NCBI GenBank assembly: GCA_049976725.1
Contig: JBMFHR010000004.1
Coordinates: 1 to 64,000 of the forward strand
Origin: Conexivisphaera sp049976725
Lineage (GTDB): Archaea > Thermoproteota > Nitrososphaeria > Conexivisphaerales > Conexivisphaeraceae
Direction of reading: 5' to 3'
Length of the DNA: 64,000 nt
Shown here: positions 26,432 through 35,585 of the stretch, piece by piece
How positions within the stretch are numbered: position 1 is the first letter of the stretch
Layout: the number at the start of each line of letters is the position of its first letter
Position numbers and translations under genes: made by a program
The notes under the pieces: model-generated
Seen by the model: only the letters and a program-made list of their open reading frames with translations
Databases searched by the model: none
Told to the model about the DNA's origin: nothing

Positions 26432-27793
26432 GTGAGGAGGAGGGCCAGGGTTCTGGCGACGCTGGGGCCCGCGAGCGACGGGCCCGGCGTGGTCGAGGCG
26501 ATGGTCAGGGCCGGGGCGGACGGCTTCAGGCTGAACTTCTCGCACGGAACCCACGAGGAGAAGGCCGCGGAGGTGGCCGCGGTCAGGGCGGCCGAAGGGA
26601 AGCTGGGCGGGCACATACCGATCATGGGGGACCTCCAGGGGCCCACCGTGAGGCTCGGCGACTTCCAGCCGGTCCAGGTCTCGAGGGGCTCCAGGGTCGT
26701 GCTCACGAGGGACGGAAAGGAGGGAGTGCCCGTGCCGAGCGACGAATTCTTCAGGCTCGTGGAGGCGGGCGACGAGGTCGCCTTCGAGGGAGGGAGGATC
26801 TTCGCGCGCGTGGTGGAGAGGTCCAGCGGCCGCGCGGTGGTGGAGGCGCTCGTGGAGGGGACGCTGGCGCCGAGGAAGACGATCGCCATAAGGGGGAAGG
26901 AGTACGACCTGCCGTCCCCGACTGAGAAGGACCTGTCGGACCTCAGGTTCATCGTGGAGCAGGGGCTGGAGTACGTGGCGCTGTCGTTCGTGAGGACCAG
27001 GGACGACGTCAGGAGGCTCAGGGAGGCGCTCTCGGAGCTCGGGAGCGACGCGTGGATCGTGGCCAAGGTGGAGACTATACCAGGGGTCGAGAACGTGGAC
27101 TCGATCGCCGACGAGGCGGACGCCGTGCTGGTCGCGAGGGGGGATCTGGGCGCCAAGTTCCCCCTGGAGGACATGCCGTTCGTGCAGGCCAGGATCGTCG
27201 GCGCGGCGAGGTCCCACGGCAGGCCATCCATAGTGGCGACGCAGCTGCTCGACTCGATGATGGAGAACCCGATACCCACGAGGAGCGAGGTCGTGGACGT
27301 GTTCACGGCGATCAGGGACGGCGCGGACGCTGTGCTGCTCACGGGCGAGACGGCCGCCGGGAGGCACCCAGTCGAGAGCGTGGAGTGGGCCGCGAGGATC
27401 GTCGCCCGGGCGGAGGAGGGGTACTCGCCCGGGAGGGCGACCATGGCGGAGGGCGCTACGGTCTACGATACGTTCGCCCTTGGGGTGGTGGAGCTCGCCG
27501 AGGCCGTCGGGGCCAAGATAATCGCCTACAGCCGCAGCGGGAATACCGCTAGGAGGATATCGAGGCACAGGCCATCCGTCGAGGCGTACGTCTTCACGCC
27601 AGACGCCAGGGTGGCCAGGAGGATCTCGCTGCTCTGGGGGGTGGTGCCGGCCGGGGTACTGGAGGTCGCGGACTTGGAGGAGCTGGCGGCTGAGGCCGCC
27701 AGGAGGGGGATCGTGGGGGAGGGCGACAGGCTGGTGCTGGTGCGCGGCGTGCAGAAGGACACGACGGACGTGCTCAGGGTCAAGGTCCTCTGA
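26432..27793 (+). CDS. pyk: Pyruvate kinase
   Basis: 453 aa; phosphoenolpyruvate + ADP to pyruvate + ATP. LATLGPAS, GFRLNFSHGTHEEK, GDLQGPTVRLG, the catalytic lysine loop WIVAKVETIPGVEN, the metal site ARGDLGAKF and the signature TGETAAGRHPVE are all visible, followed by the C-terminal domain with AYSRSGNTARRIS. GTG at 26432, leaderless from the box in the gap 3' end. The 3' end overlaps the convergent giant helicase gene by 14 nt. Confidence 0.96.
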   Translation: MRRRARVLATLGPASDGPGVVEAMVRAGADGFRLNFSHGTHEEKAAEVAAVRAAEGKLGGHIPIMGDLQGPTVRLGDFQPVQVSRGSRVVLTRDGKEGVPVPSDEFFRLVEAGDEVAFEGGRIFARVVERSSGRAVVEALVEGTLAPRKTIAIRGKEYDLPSPTEKDLSDLRFIVEQGLEYVALSFVRTRDDVRRLREALSELGSDAWIVAKVETIPGVENVDSIADEADAVLVARGDLGAKFPLEDMPFVQARIVGAARSHGRPSIVATQLLDSMMENPIPTRSEVVDVFTAIRDGADAVLLTGETAAGRHPVESVEWAARIVARAEEGYSPGRATMAEGATVYDTFALGVVELAEAVGAKIIAYSRSGNTARRISRHRPSVEAYVFTPDARVARRISLLWGVVPAGVLEVADLEELAAEAARRGIVGEGDRLVLVRGVQKDTTDVLRVKVL

Positions 27794-30700
27794 GCCTCTC
27801 GGAAGCCAGGTGCAGGAGGAGCACCGCCTCCGCGTTCTCCCTGACGAACTCCTCGAGGTACCCCTGGAGGTACCTCAAGTAGTAGTCCCAGTCCGAGTAG
27901 TCACGCCCGCGCATCCTCGACCTCGCGTACTCGTACTCCCTGCGCAGGTCGGCCAGCCCCACCTTCCTCCTGGAGCCGAGTATCAGCTCCGAGGCCTCCG
28001 AGAGGGGTACCCCCTCCCCCACTGCCCCGGCAACCTCGCCCTTCACCTCGATGAGGGAGCGCTCGGACTGCATCTCCCTCAGCAACATGGCCACGGAAGC
28101 GAGGCCCGATGACGCGAGGGCCTCGAGGGCCGGCGCCAAGTCGTACACGAGGATCCTGAAGCCCGAGTCGACCGCCGAGAAGATCGCGCGCCTCACCTCG
28201 TCGCCCTCGCCGGAGAGGAGGCCGAACTCCGACCTGAGCACCGTGACCCTGGACTGCTCGCCGTCGTGCACGGCGATAGCCACGAGGCGCACACGGCCGT
28301 CGTCGTCCAGAGGGAGGCTCATGGCCTCGAGCGACAGCAGCTTCAGGGCCCTCGAGGGCCTCGGGACCGAGACTTGGCGGCCGCCGACCCTCAGCGTCAC
28401 GCGCTGCTGCAGGAGCAGGTAGTCTATGGCCCTCAGCGCGTAAGCGCGTGCGAGGTCCCAGCGGAGCCCGTACCCCAGGAAGTCGGCGTAGGCGTACTCG
28501 TCCAGCGCGCTCATCAGGACATCGTCGAGGTCGTCCGGCTGATAGGACTCCACGTCGGACCTGACGGCCGCCCAGTCGAGCTCCTCCAGGAGCCCCGAGC
28601 TCTCGGGCTCGTGGAGCCCCAGGTACTTCTTCTCGCCGACCTTCCCCAGGTCGTACTGGATGGCGTCCAGCGATATCCCGTGCTTCCTCCTGAGCACTAT
28701 GAGCACGTAGGCGAGCCCTATCCTGATCATGTTCACGTCCTCGGCGGGGTCCATCTCGAGGTTCAGGCCGTAGGTGTAGTCGCTGTACCTGCCCGAGGTG
28801 GACGCCGGGACGTCCACGACGCGCATATCCCTCCTGACCAGGGTCCTGCCGGAGATCCTCCGCACGATGGGCTGGGAGCTGTAGATCCTCCACAGCACCC
28901 TGTTGGGTATCTTCTCGTACCTGCCGAACCCTCTCCTGGGCGGGTAGACGACGCAGCGCACGTCCGAGTGCAGGCGCCCGTTCATGTAGTCCGAGAGTAT
29001 GCTCGGGCGCTCGCGCCACTGGAACTTGGCCTTCTCGTACTCCTCGTAGGCCTGGGCCAGGGGCTCGTAGTCCCAGAGCACCCTCTCCGACAGCCTGCGC
29101 TCCACGACTGCGGTCACGGCGCCCTGGGCGCGCCTGTGCTCCACGACAACGGCATCGGCCGAGTAGTCGATGCTCCCCGGCTGGAACTTCTCGACCAAGT
29201 CGCAGTGGGAGATGTCCTCCAGGTACCTGGGCGCGGGCTCCTCCTCGATCAGGCGTTTGACGCCGAAGGGCGGGGCGAACTCGTAGAAGTTCATGTTGCG
29301 CCAGACCCTCTTCCCGGCCTCCGTGAGCTCGTCCCCCTCGACGAGCCCCAGGGACCTCAGGAACTCGTAGTCGTCGCGCGACAGGGTCCGCCTGAGCGAC
29401 GGCGACGTGAAGCGCGCCAGGGACTCGAAGAGCCTCATGTACTTGTTGCGCGGGTTCACGAGCGCCCTCTCGGGCTGCAGCTCCATCCAGCGCCTGAGGG
29501 TATCGACGCCCCTGGAGAGGAGCTCCCTGTCCCAGGCCGAGATCGGGAACACCACCGTCTCGGAGTAGGCGAGGGACTCCCTCCTGCCCTTCCTGCCCTC
29601 CCTCTGCAGGAACTCCCTCACGCTTTCCGGGAGCCCCACGTGGACTATCCTGCCCACGAGGCCTATGTCGAGGCCCTGGGAGAGGGTCCTGGGCGAGATC
29701 AGTATCTTGACCTCCCCGCGCCTGGCCCGCTCCTCGTGCTCGCTCCTGACCGCCCTGGAGGCTAGGTGGTGATGGACGGCGACGCGGTCCCTCAGCTCCG
29801 GGGGGAGGACTGACCGGAGCCTCCTGCCCAGTTCCTCCGCCTTCGCTATGTTGCGCGTGAAGACCAGCGTTAGGACCGGGTCCTCGGCGTACTTGGCCAG
29901 GACCTCCACTGGATCGTACTCCGTGCCCGGCACCCTAATGCCCAGCGCGCGGGCTGCCTCCGTGACCTTGAAGTGCGACATCCTGAACTTCTCGTAGTCG
30001 CCGAGGGCCTCCAGGACGTCCTCCCCGACGGATCCGGAGGAGCGCAGCTCGCCCTCGCGGGACCTAAGCTCCTCCCATATGCCGCGCAGGTCCTTCCCGA
30101 GCACCACGTAGACGCGGTTCTCCACCCTGAACGGCTTCCCATCGACCACCGAGACCTCGCGACCGGTCAGCTCCCTCAGGAACCCCGCCAGGGGGCCGGG
30201 GTCCCTCAGCGTGGCGGTGAGCACCACGACCCTGAAGTTGCCCGAGGCGACCTCCCTGAGCAGCCTGAGCATCGACAGCAGGAGCGCGATCTCCCTGGGC
30301 CCGTAGAAGTCCAGCTCGTCCACGACCACGAGGTCCAGTGAGGACAGGAAGCGGTCCATCAGCCTCCCCTTGGAGCCGGCAATCAGCTTCTTCACCTCGT
30401 TCATGAGGAACGCGGGGTTCGTCACCAGTATGTTCAGCTCGGCTATCCTGCTCCTCAGGGCTGCCCTCCCCTCCGCGTGGACCAGGTCGTCCCTCCTCAG
30501 GGCGTCGAGCGCCTCGACCCTGAGCCCGGTGGCGCGCGATATGCCGACTATCCGCCTGATCTGGTCGTTCGCGAGCGCGAGCGTTGGGTAGACCGCGAGC
30601 GCCCTGGCGCCGCTCCTGACTACGTAGAGGAGCCAGGCCTCGGTCTTGCCGGATCCGGTCCCGCTCCTGAGTATCAGGTTCCTCCCGGCCTCCAGGGCGG

Positions 30701-30905
30701 CGTACGCCTCCTCTTGGTGGCGGTAGAGCCTCCTCCCGGAGAGCTCGGACAGCTCGGGATCGCCGGACGAAGCGAGCCCCGGGAGGAGGTCTGAGAACTT
30801 CACCCCGGAGAGCTCCGGCCTCACGGCCTCCTCCTCGTACCCGTAGTAGTCGTAGCCCAGCTCCCTCAGTATGGCGGCGGTGTCGCTGGGGACCAGCTCC
30901 TCCAA
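27780..30905 (-). CDS. Giant SF2 DExx helicase with uncharacterised C-terminal half
   Basis: 1041 aa. Residues 55-470 are a DEAD/DEAH helicase core: LYRHQEEAYAAL (Q region), Walker A SGTGSGKTEAW, VYPTLALANDQ, box II VVVDELDFYGPRE (DELD rather than DExH), VVLTATLRD, LVFTRNIAKAEEL, SPRTLSQGLDIG and LQREGRKGRRES. This is the YprA/Hrq1-like group. The C-terminal part (about 500-1041) is not a known helicase accessory domain; its last 220 residues (LLSLEAMSLPLDDDGRVRLVAIAV, FRILVYDLAPALEAL, and a long helix near the end) faintly recall an RNase H-like/DEDD fold lacking most acidic residues. TTG at 30905; CTTTTTATT box at 30930-30938, about 27 nt upstream. Confidence 0.82.
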   Translation of the reverse strand: MEELVPSDTAAILRELGYDYYGYEEEAVRPELSGVKFSDLLPGLASSGDPELSELSGRRLYRHQEEAYAALEAGRNLILRSGTGSGKTEAWLLYVVRSGARALAVYPTLALANDQIRRIVGISRATGLRVEALDALRRDDLVHAEGRAALRSRIAELNILVTNPAFLMNEVKKLIAGSKGRLMDRFLSSLDLVVVDELDFYGPREIALLLSMLRLLREVASGNFRVVVLTATLRDPGPLAGFLRELTGREVSVVDGKPFRVENRVYVVLGKDLRGIWEELRSREGELRSSGSVGEDVLEALGDYEKFRMSHFKVTEAARALGIRVPGTEYDPVEVLAKYAEDPVLTLVFTRNIAKAEELGRRLRSVLPPELRDRVAVHHHLASRAVRSEHEERARRGEVKILISPRTLSQGLDIGLVGRIVHVGLPESVREFLQREGRKGRRESLAYSETVVFPISAWDRELLSRGVDTLRRWMELQPERALVNPRNKYMRLFESLARFTSPSLRRTLSRDDYEFLRSLGLVEGDELTEAGKRVWRNMNFYEFAPPFGVKRLIEEEPAPRYLEDISHCDLVEKFQPGSIDYSADAVVVEHRRAQGAVTAVVERRLSERVLWDYEPLAQAYEEYEKAKFQWRERPSILSDYMNGRLHSDVRCVVYPPRRGFGRYEKIPNRVLWRIYSSQPIVRRISGRTLVRRDMRVVDVPASTSGRYSDYTYGLNLEMDPAEDVNMIRIGLAYVLIVLRRKHGISLDAIQYDLGKVGEKKYLGLHEPESSGLLEELDWAAVRSDVESYQPDDLDDVLMSALDEYAYADFLGYGLRWDLARAYALRAIDYLLLQQRVTLRVGGRQVSVPRPSRALKLLSLEAMSLPLDDDGRVRLVAIAVHDGEQSRVTVLRSEFGLLSGEGDEVRRAIFSAVDSGFRILVYDLAPALEALASSGLASVAMLLREMQSERSLIEVKGEVAGAVGEGVPLSEASELILGSRRKVGLADLRREYEYARSRMRGRDYSDWDYYLRYLQGYLEEFVRENAEAVLLLHLASERLRGP

Positions 30906-30954
30906 CCTGAACCGAACTGGGAGTCGGGAATAAAAAGGGAGCGGGGAGGACCGC

Positions 30955-31452
30955 TCAGCTGACGGTCACTACGGCCTGGAACTTCTGGCCGTAGGCGGCG
31001 TATTGCCCGTCCACGTCGTACACCCTGACCACGTAGGTCCCGGACGGTATCGGGCGGTGGGCCTGCAGGATCACGGTTGCGTTCTGGCCGAGCGGGACCA
31101 CGAGCGCGAACCCGTCGGAGTGCACCGGGTGCAGCGGGAACTCGTTGCTTATGTCGCTCTGCGGTACATGACCCAGCTGGGAGGCGTTCCACTGGTAGAG
31201 GACGGTCCCGTTGGGGTACAGTACCTGCACCAGGACTATGAACCCGCCGTAGGTGTCGGGGCCGTCGACCCGGGATATCTGCAGCTCCAGCGTCCCGTTG
31301 GAGAAGAGCCGTGTCCCCTGGAGATCGTATCCGGGCGTCTTAGAGTAGTTCGTTAGGTTCGTGAAGCCGTGGAAGAACACTTGGTAACTGGCGAGCGTCA
31401 GCCCCGTGGCTATCACGATGAAGACGGCGACGGCGACCGCGTACTTGTCCAT
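30955..31452 (-). CDS. doxA: DoxA-like subunit of thiosulfate:quinone oxidoreductase
   Basis: 165 aa. One N-terminal membrane helix (YAVAVAVFIVIATGLTLASY) followed by an exported beta-rich domain with several N-glycosylation sequons (NLT, NYS, NGT, NAS, NAT). FHGFTNLTNYSKTPG, LVVPLGQNATVILQ and IPSGTYVVRVYDVDGQYAA match the DoxA pattern. TQO oxidises thiosulfate to tetrathionate at the outer face of the membrane and reduces caldariellaquinone in Acidianus. ATG at 31452 is preceded by the Shine-Dalgarno-like GAGGTG spaced 6 nt; ATG/GTG at 31458/31461 are alternatives. Follows the DoxD stop directly. Confidence 0.78.
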   Translation of the reverse strand: MDKYAVAVAVFIVIATGLTLASYQVFFHGFTNLTNYSKTPGYDLQGTRLFSNGTLELQISRVDGPDTYGGFIVLVQVLYPNGTVLYQWNASQLGHVPQSDISNEFPLHPVHSDGFALVVPLGQNATVILQAHRPIPSGTYVVRVYDVDGQYAAYGQKFQAVVTVS

Positions 31453-31462
31453 CACCATCACC

Positions 31463-31668
31463 TCACCACAGCGGGATGTGCCACCTCCCCACCCTCAGCC
31501 CCCTCGGGTACTTCTTGGCTATCAGCTGATCCAGCGAGAGCCACCGGCTGCCAGTGAACATGAACGTGAGGGCTGCGGCACCCTCCACCGCCGCTATCTG
31601 CCACTCGTCGAGGCACGTCGTGCCCAGCCAACCGGCGCCCAGGCCTATCCCCCAGACCAGGAGCGCCA
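31463..31668 (-). CDS. doxD: DoxD-like subunit of thiosulfate:quinone oxidoreductase, C-terminal fragment at assembly gap
   Basis: The minus strand next to the N run encodes 67 residues ending in WHIPLW-stop. A hydrophobic helix (ALLVWGIGLGAGWLG), EWQIAAVEGAAALTFMFTGSRWLSLDQLI and KKYPRGLRVGRWH are seen, matching the end of the DoxD large membrane subunit; the adjacent doxA supports this. The TGA stop (31465-31463) is followed at once by the doxA ribosome-binding site. The N-terminal portion is lost in the gap. Confidence 0.72.
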
Positions 31669-31768
31669 NNNNNNNNNNNNNNNNNNNNNNNNNNNNNNNN
31701 NNNNNNNNNNNNNNNNNNNNNNNNNNNNNNNNNNNNNNNNNNNNNNNNNNNNNNNNNNNNNNNNNNNN
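31669..31768. other. Assembly gap of 100 N
   Basis: Exactly 100 N, the usual placeholder for a gap of unknown length. It removes the 5' part of doxD and whatever lies between it and the GlcD-like gene. The right edge (31769-31800) is AT-rich. Confidence 0.98.
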
Positions 31769-31860
31769 TTATTTTATTTTAACCGAACATCTAAACCTCC
31801 TCGCGGGGCGGCCGTCGCTTCGCGCGCACACCTTTTATCGGCCGCGCCCATATCGGGGGC

Positions 31861-33249
31861 GTGGCCGCGCAATACTCGCGAGTCGAGGAGACGGACCTGG
31901 ACGTCCTCAGGAGTATCGTGGGACCCGGCAACGTCTCCACCAGGTGGTGGGAGCTCGAGGTCGCCAGCTCGAACGCGGTGGGCGAGATAGAGGGGAATGC
32001 GGAGGCGGTCGTCTGGCCCAGCAGCGCGGAGCAGGTGGCGGAGATCCTGAGGTACTGCTCCAGGAGGAGGATACCCGTGACGCCGCGCGGGAGCGGGAGC
32101 AGCACGTCGGGGAACGCGACGCCCGTCATGGGCGGGATCGTGCTCAGCACGAGGAGAATGAACAGGATCCTGGAAGTGAGCGGGGAGGACCTGCTGGCAG
32201 TCGTGGAGCCCGGGGTGATCTACGAGGACCTCAACCGGGCGCTCGCGGGGCGCGGGCTGTTCTTCCCGCCCGAGCCAGCCAGCGGTAGCGTGAGCACCAT
32301 AGGCGGGATGGTGGGCAACAACTCGTCCGGCTTCAGGGCCGTTAAGTACGGCGTGACGAGGGACTACGTGGTAGGGCTCGAGGTGGTCCTGCCGTCCGGG
32401 GAGATCGTCAGGCTGGGCACGAGGGCGCCCAAGAGCAGCATCGGGTACGATCTGGTGAGGCTCTTCGTGGGGAGCGAGGGGACCCTGGGGTTCTTCACGA
32501 AGATCACGCTCAAGCTGAGGCCGCTCCCGGAGGCCAGGAGGACGGGCATATGCTACGCGGGCTCGGCGGAGGCCGCTTCCGGAACAATATTCGAGATCAT
32601 GTCGTCGCCGGCCAGGCCCAGCGCGGTCGAGTACCTCGACTCCAGAGTCCTCAGGCTCCTGGCGGAGAGCGGGTACCCGTACAGGGAGGCGGGTGCCGCG
32701 CTCCTGCTGGAGACGGACGGCACGCCGGGCGCGGCGGAGGAGGAGATGTCCAGGCTCGAGTCGATCTGCAGGTCCAGGGGGAACGAGTTCTCGCGCGCCA
32801 GCGGGGAGGTCGAGGAGGCCCTCTGGAGAGGCAGGAGGGCGCTGGGGGCTCTCGTCGCGAAGCTCTCGCCAGTGGTCATAGTCGGCGACGTCGACGTTCC
32901 GATCTCGAAGCTCCCGTGGATGGTGGAGGAGATCTACAGGCTGGGCGAGGCTGCGGGCGTGGGCCTGGTCGTCTTCGGCCACGCCGGCGACGGGAACCTA
33001 CACGTGAACGTGCTAGTGGGGGGGACCGACGAGGCGTCCCGCAGGAGGGCGGAGGAGCTCTACGCGAGGATAATAGGGAAGGCGATAGAGGCCGGCGGCG
33101 CGGTGGCGGGCGAGCACGGAATAGGAGTCGAGAAGCGGCCCTTCATGGAGGCCCAGCACGGGCGCCTCGCGCTGGACCTCATGAGGAGGATCAAGGAGGC
33201 GGTGGATCCATCTTGGATAATGAACCCCGGGAAGCTGCTGCCGGACTAG
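31861..33249 (+). CDS. FAD-linked oxidase, GlcD/D-lactate dehydrogenase type
   Basis: 462 aa. FAD-binding PCMH domain: PRGSGSSTSGNATPV, VEPGVIYEDLNRAL, STIGGMVGNNSSGFRAVKYG and VGSEGTLGFFTKI; C-terminal cap with VFGHAGDGNLHVNV and GEHGIGVEKR, the HxxDGN and GEHG histidine motifs of 2-hydroxyacid (glycolate, D-lactate) dehydrogenases. Works with the GlcF-like Fe-S protein encoded next (37-nt overlap). GTG start at 31861, 26 nt after a CTTTTAT box (31832-31838). Confidence 0.92.
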   Translation: MAAQYSRVEETDLDVLRSIVGPGNVSTRWWELEVASSNAVGEIEGNAEAVVWPSSAEQVAEILRYCSRRRIPVTPRGSGSSTSGNATPVMGGIVLSTRRMNRILEVSGEDLLAVVEPGVIYEDLNRALAGRGLFFPPEPASGSVSTIGGMVGNNSSGFRAVKYGVTRDYVVGLEVVLPSGEIVRLGTRAPKSSIGYDLVRLFVGSEGTLGFFTKITLKLRPLPEARRTGICYAGSAEAASGTIFEIMSSPARPSAVEYLDSRVLRLLAESGYPYREAGAALLLETDGTPGAAEEEMSRLESICRSRGNEFSRASGEVEEALWRGRRALGALVAKLSPVVIVGDVDVPISKLPWMVEEIYRLGEAAGVGLVVFGHAGDGNLHVNVLVGGTDEASRRRAEELYARIIGKAIEAGGAVAGEHGIGVEKRPFMEAQHGRLALDLMRRIKEAVDPSWIMNPGKLLPD

Positions 33250-34440
33250 CCGGGGGCATAAGGGAGCTGCTGGGCGGCGCCGCGGATGTCGCGGCGCTCT
33301 GCATGAGGTGCGGCTTCTGCAACGCGGCGTGCCCCACGAGCTCCGTGCCCTCGGCCTACATGGAGTCGAGGACCAGCAGGGGGAGGGCGGTCCTGTTCAG
33401 GGAGCTGCTTTCGGGAGGATCGCCGGGTGACCCCATGTCCGAGGAGGTGGCGGCCGACATGGAGTACTGCATGGGGTGCGGCAGGTGCATGAACGCCTGC
33501 CCGCTCGAGGTGCCCATACCGCTCCTCGTGGGCGCGTACCGCGAGCTGAGGGCCAGGGAGGCGGGGAGGAGCCCGGCCGAGGTCCTGCTCAGCAGGTACG
33601 ACGCGCTCGACAGGCTGGCCGGGAGGCTGCCGGCGCTCTACAACGCGGCCTCGGGCGCCGTGAAAGGTCCCCTGGCGAGGGCCCTGGGCCTCAGGGAGGA
33701 CCTGGAGCTGCCAAGGGCAAGCCCCAGGAGGCCGAGGCTGAGGAGCTGGAGGGGCGGCGACGTGGTGCTGCTCCTGGATACCTACACGTGGGCGCACGAC
33801 CCGGATGTGCCCGAGGCCATCTGGAGACTCCTCGTGGCGATGGGCCTCAGGCCGGAGGTCGTGGGGCCGCTGGACCACGGGATGGTCCTCCTGGACGTGG
33901 GCTACGTCTCCAGGATGAAGGAGGAAGGCAGGAGGCTCGTCGAGGAGCTCTCGCGCGCGGCGGGGGGCAGGACGGTGGTCGCTGTCTCGCCCGCCAGCTA
34001 CTACATGCTGAGGAGGATCTACCCGCTCGTCATCGGGGAGGACGCGAGGAGACTGGCGCGGAGCGTTGTCGACATCTACGAGCTGGCGCTGAGGAGGTGC
34101 AGGGGCAAGGGCAATGGGTCCGGGGAGGTGATCTACCATGAGTCGTGCCTGGCGAAGTCGAACTCCCAGGGCGACCGCATAGTGAGGGCGCTCGGCGCGG
34201 CGGGCTACAGGATCGCTGGAACATTGAGGAGGTGCTGCGGGCTCGGCGGCGCCTGGGGGCTCAGGGCCGGGAGCGCGCGCATTTCGGACGAGCTGGCAGC
34301 GGCGTTCGTGGAGGAGGCCAGCGGCGTGCCGGACGGCGCCACGGTGGCCAGCGAGAGCGAGGCGTGCAGGTTCCAGCTCAGGAGGCTCCTCCCGCGCAGG
34401 GAAGTGGTCAGTCCGGCCGAGCTGCTCGCCAGGGCGCTAG
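33213..34440 (+). CDS. GlcF-like Fe-S subunit (CCG domains), expected stop missing
   Basis: Electron-transfer partner of the oxidase. Two 4Fe-4S motifs, CMRCGFCNAACP and CMGCGRCMNACP, then two cysteine-rich domains; the second is clear as YHESCLAKS, RRCCGLGGAWG and SEACRFQ. The start is TTG at 33213, after a GGAGG-type ribosome-binding site inside the GlcD gene. Homology ends near AELLARAL (about 34440). No stop is in frame there: the frame stays open to 35777, antisense to the methyltransferase gene. A TAG in the +1 frame lies at 34438, within a CTAG that also gives the opposite gene its stop. I end the gene there; either one extra base is present or the protein has a long antisense-encoded tail. 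Confidence 0.75.
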
Positions 34441-35564
34441 GCGAGGGCCGCCTTGACTGCTCCAACCCAGAGGCTCCCGTGGCGCCCGAGCCTGCGGTCC
34501 AGCAGCCTCAGCCCGGCCGACGACAGGGCCGCGGCCATCTGCCGGTGCTCCGTCGTCACCGCGACGACCACGCCGCCGGGCTCCAGGATCTCCGGGAGGC
34601 GCGACGCGAACCTCCTGTAGAGCCCCACGACGCGCTTCCTGCCGCCCGACCTGATCCCGTAGGGCGGGTTCGTCACCACGAAGGGGAAGCGACGGCTCGG
34701 GCTCCAGCGCGTGGAGTCCGCCAGCGAGAGCTCCACGATCCCGGAGACGCCGGCGGACTCCACGTTCTTAAGCGCGCCGGCATAGTACTTCGGGTTCACC
34801 TCGAGCCCCACTATGGAGCCCGGGGCCGGCGGATCGGGCAGGGGGCTGGGATTCGAGCCCCGCTCCTCAGCCTCGACCGCGGGATCGTATATGCGGAGCC
34901 TCCTGTAGGCGTAAGCGCGGCGATCGTGCACCCTCATCCCGGCCCACCTGAGCGCCGCCTCCACGGGTATCGTCGCGCCTCCCGCGAACGGATCCAGCAG
35001 GGGGCCGCCGCGCCACCCGGAGAACCTGACCAGCGCCGAGGCGAGCGTCGGCTTTATGGAGCTCGGGTGGTTGAACCTCCTCCACTCCCTGACGTGCAGG
35101 CTCTCGCCCGTGGTGTCGAGGGAGAGGAAGAGCTCCTCGCCCACGAGGTCCGCCCTCACTATCACGTCGGGATCCTCGAGGTTCACGCTGGGCCTCTCGC
35201 CCCTAGAGGACTCGCAGGACCTGATCACGGCGCTGCCCACCGTGGACGCGACGTCGACCGACGTGAACGGGTGGACCCCGCTCCGCTCACTCCTGACCGC
35301 GAAGGACTGGCCGCTCCCCACGGGGCACTCGATCCCGGCCGCGGCCTCGTATATCTCGGCCAGCCCCCCGACCCTGAACCTGCCCAGGAGCAGCAGGACC
35401 CTGTGGATTGTCCTGGCCCACGCGTTGAGCCTGTAGATCAGGCGATCCTCGCCCTCCACCAGGACCCTGCCCTCCCTCAGCTCGAGCGGGCGGGCCCCCA
35501 TCTCCTCCGCCTCGCCCGCGCTCAGGTCCTCGAATCCGGTCGTGCACGTGAGCAGGAACTGCAG
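34437..35564 (-). CDS. THUMP-domain tRNA (guanine-N2) methyltransferase, Trm14-like
   Basis: SAM-dependent RNA methyltransferase. N-terminal ferredoxin-like/THUMP region (FLLTCTTGFEDLSAGEAEEMG ... VRADLVGEELFLSLDTTGESL), then the Rossmann methyltransferase: LLDPFAGGATIPVEAA (SAM motif), GLEVNPKYYAGALKNVESAG and catalytic NPPYG (about residue 285). The first ATG (35501) would remove the conserved start of the fold; the upstream stretch has no ATG, GTG or TTG before an in-frame TAG at 35588, only CTG codons (35564, 35555). The true start is therefore a CTG or is hidden by a sequence error at the junction with the upstream gene. Confidence 0.78.
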   Translation of the reverse strand: MQFLLTCTTGFEDLSAGEAEEMGARPLELREGRVLVEGEDRLIYRLNAWARTIHRVLLLLGRFRVGGLAEIYEAAAGIECPVGSGQSFAVRSERSGVHPFTSVDVASTVGSAVIRSCESSRGERPSVNLEDPDVIVRADLVGEELFLSLDTTGESLHVREWRRFNHPSSIKPTLASALVRFSGWRGGPLLDPFAGGATIPVEAALRWAGMRVHDRRAYAYRRLRIYDPAVEAEERGSNPSPLPDPPAPGSIVGLEVNPKYYAGALKNVESAGVSGIVELSLADSTRWSPSRRFPFVVTNPPYGIRSGGRKRVVGLYRRFASRLPEILEPGGVVVAVTTEHRQMAAALSSAGLRLLDRRLGRHGSLWVGAVKAALA

Positions 35565-35585
35565 CGCGACCCCCGCCCGGCTGAG

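Noticed and set aside
34845..34870. Possible T-loop (GGGATTCGAGCCCC) of a second tRNA
   Set aside because: No acceptor or anticodon stem can be built around it; it lies inside the methyltransferase coding sequence.
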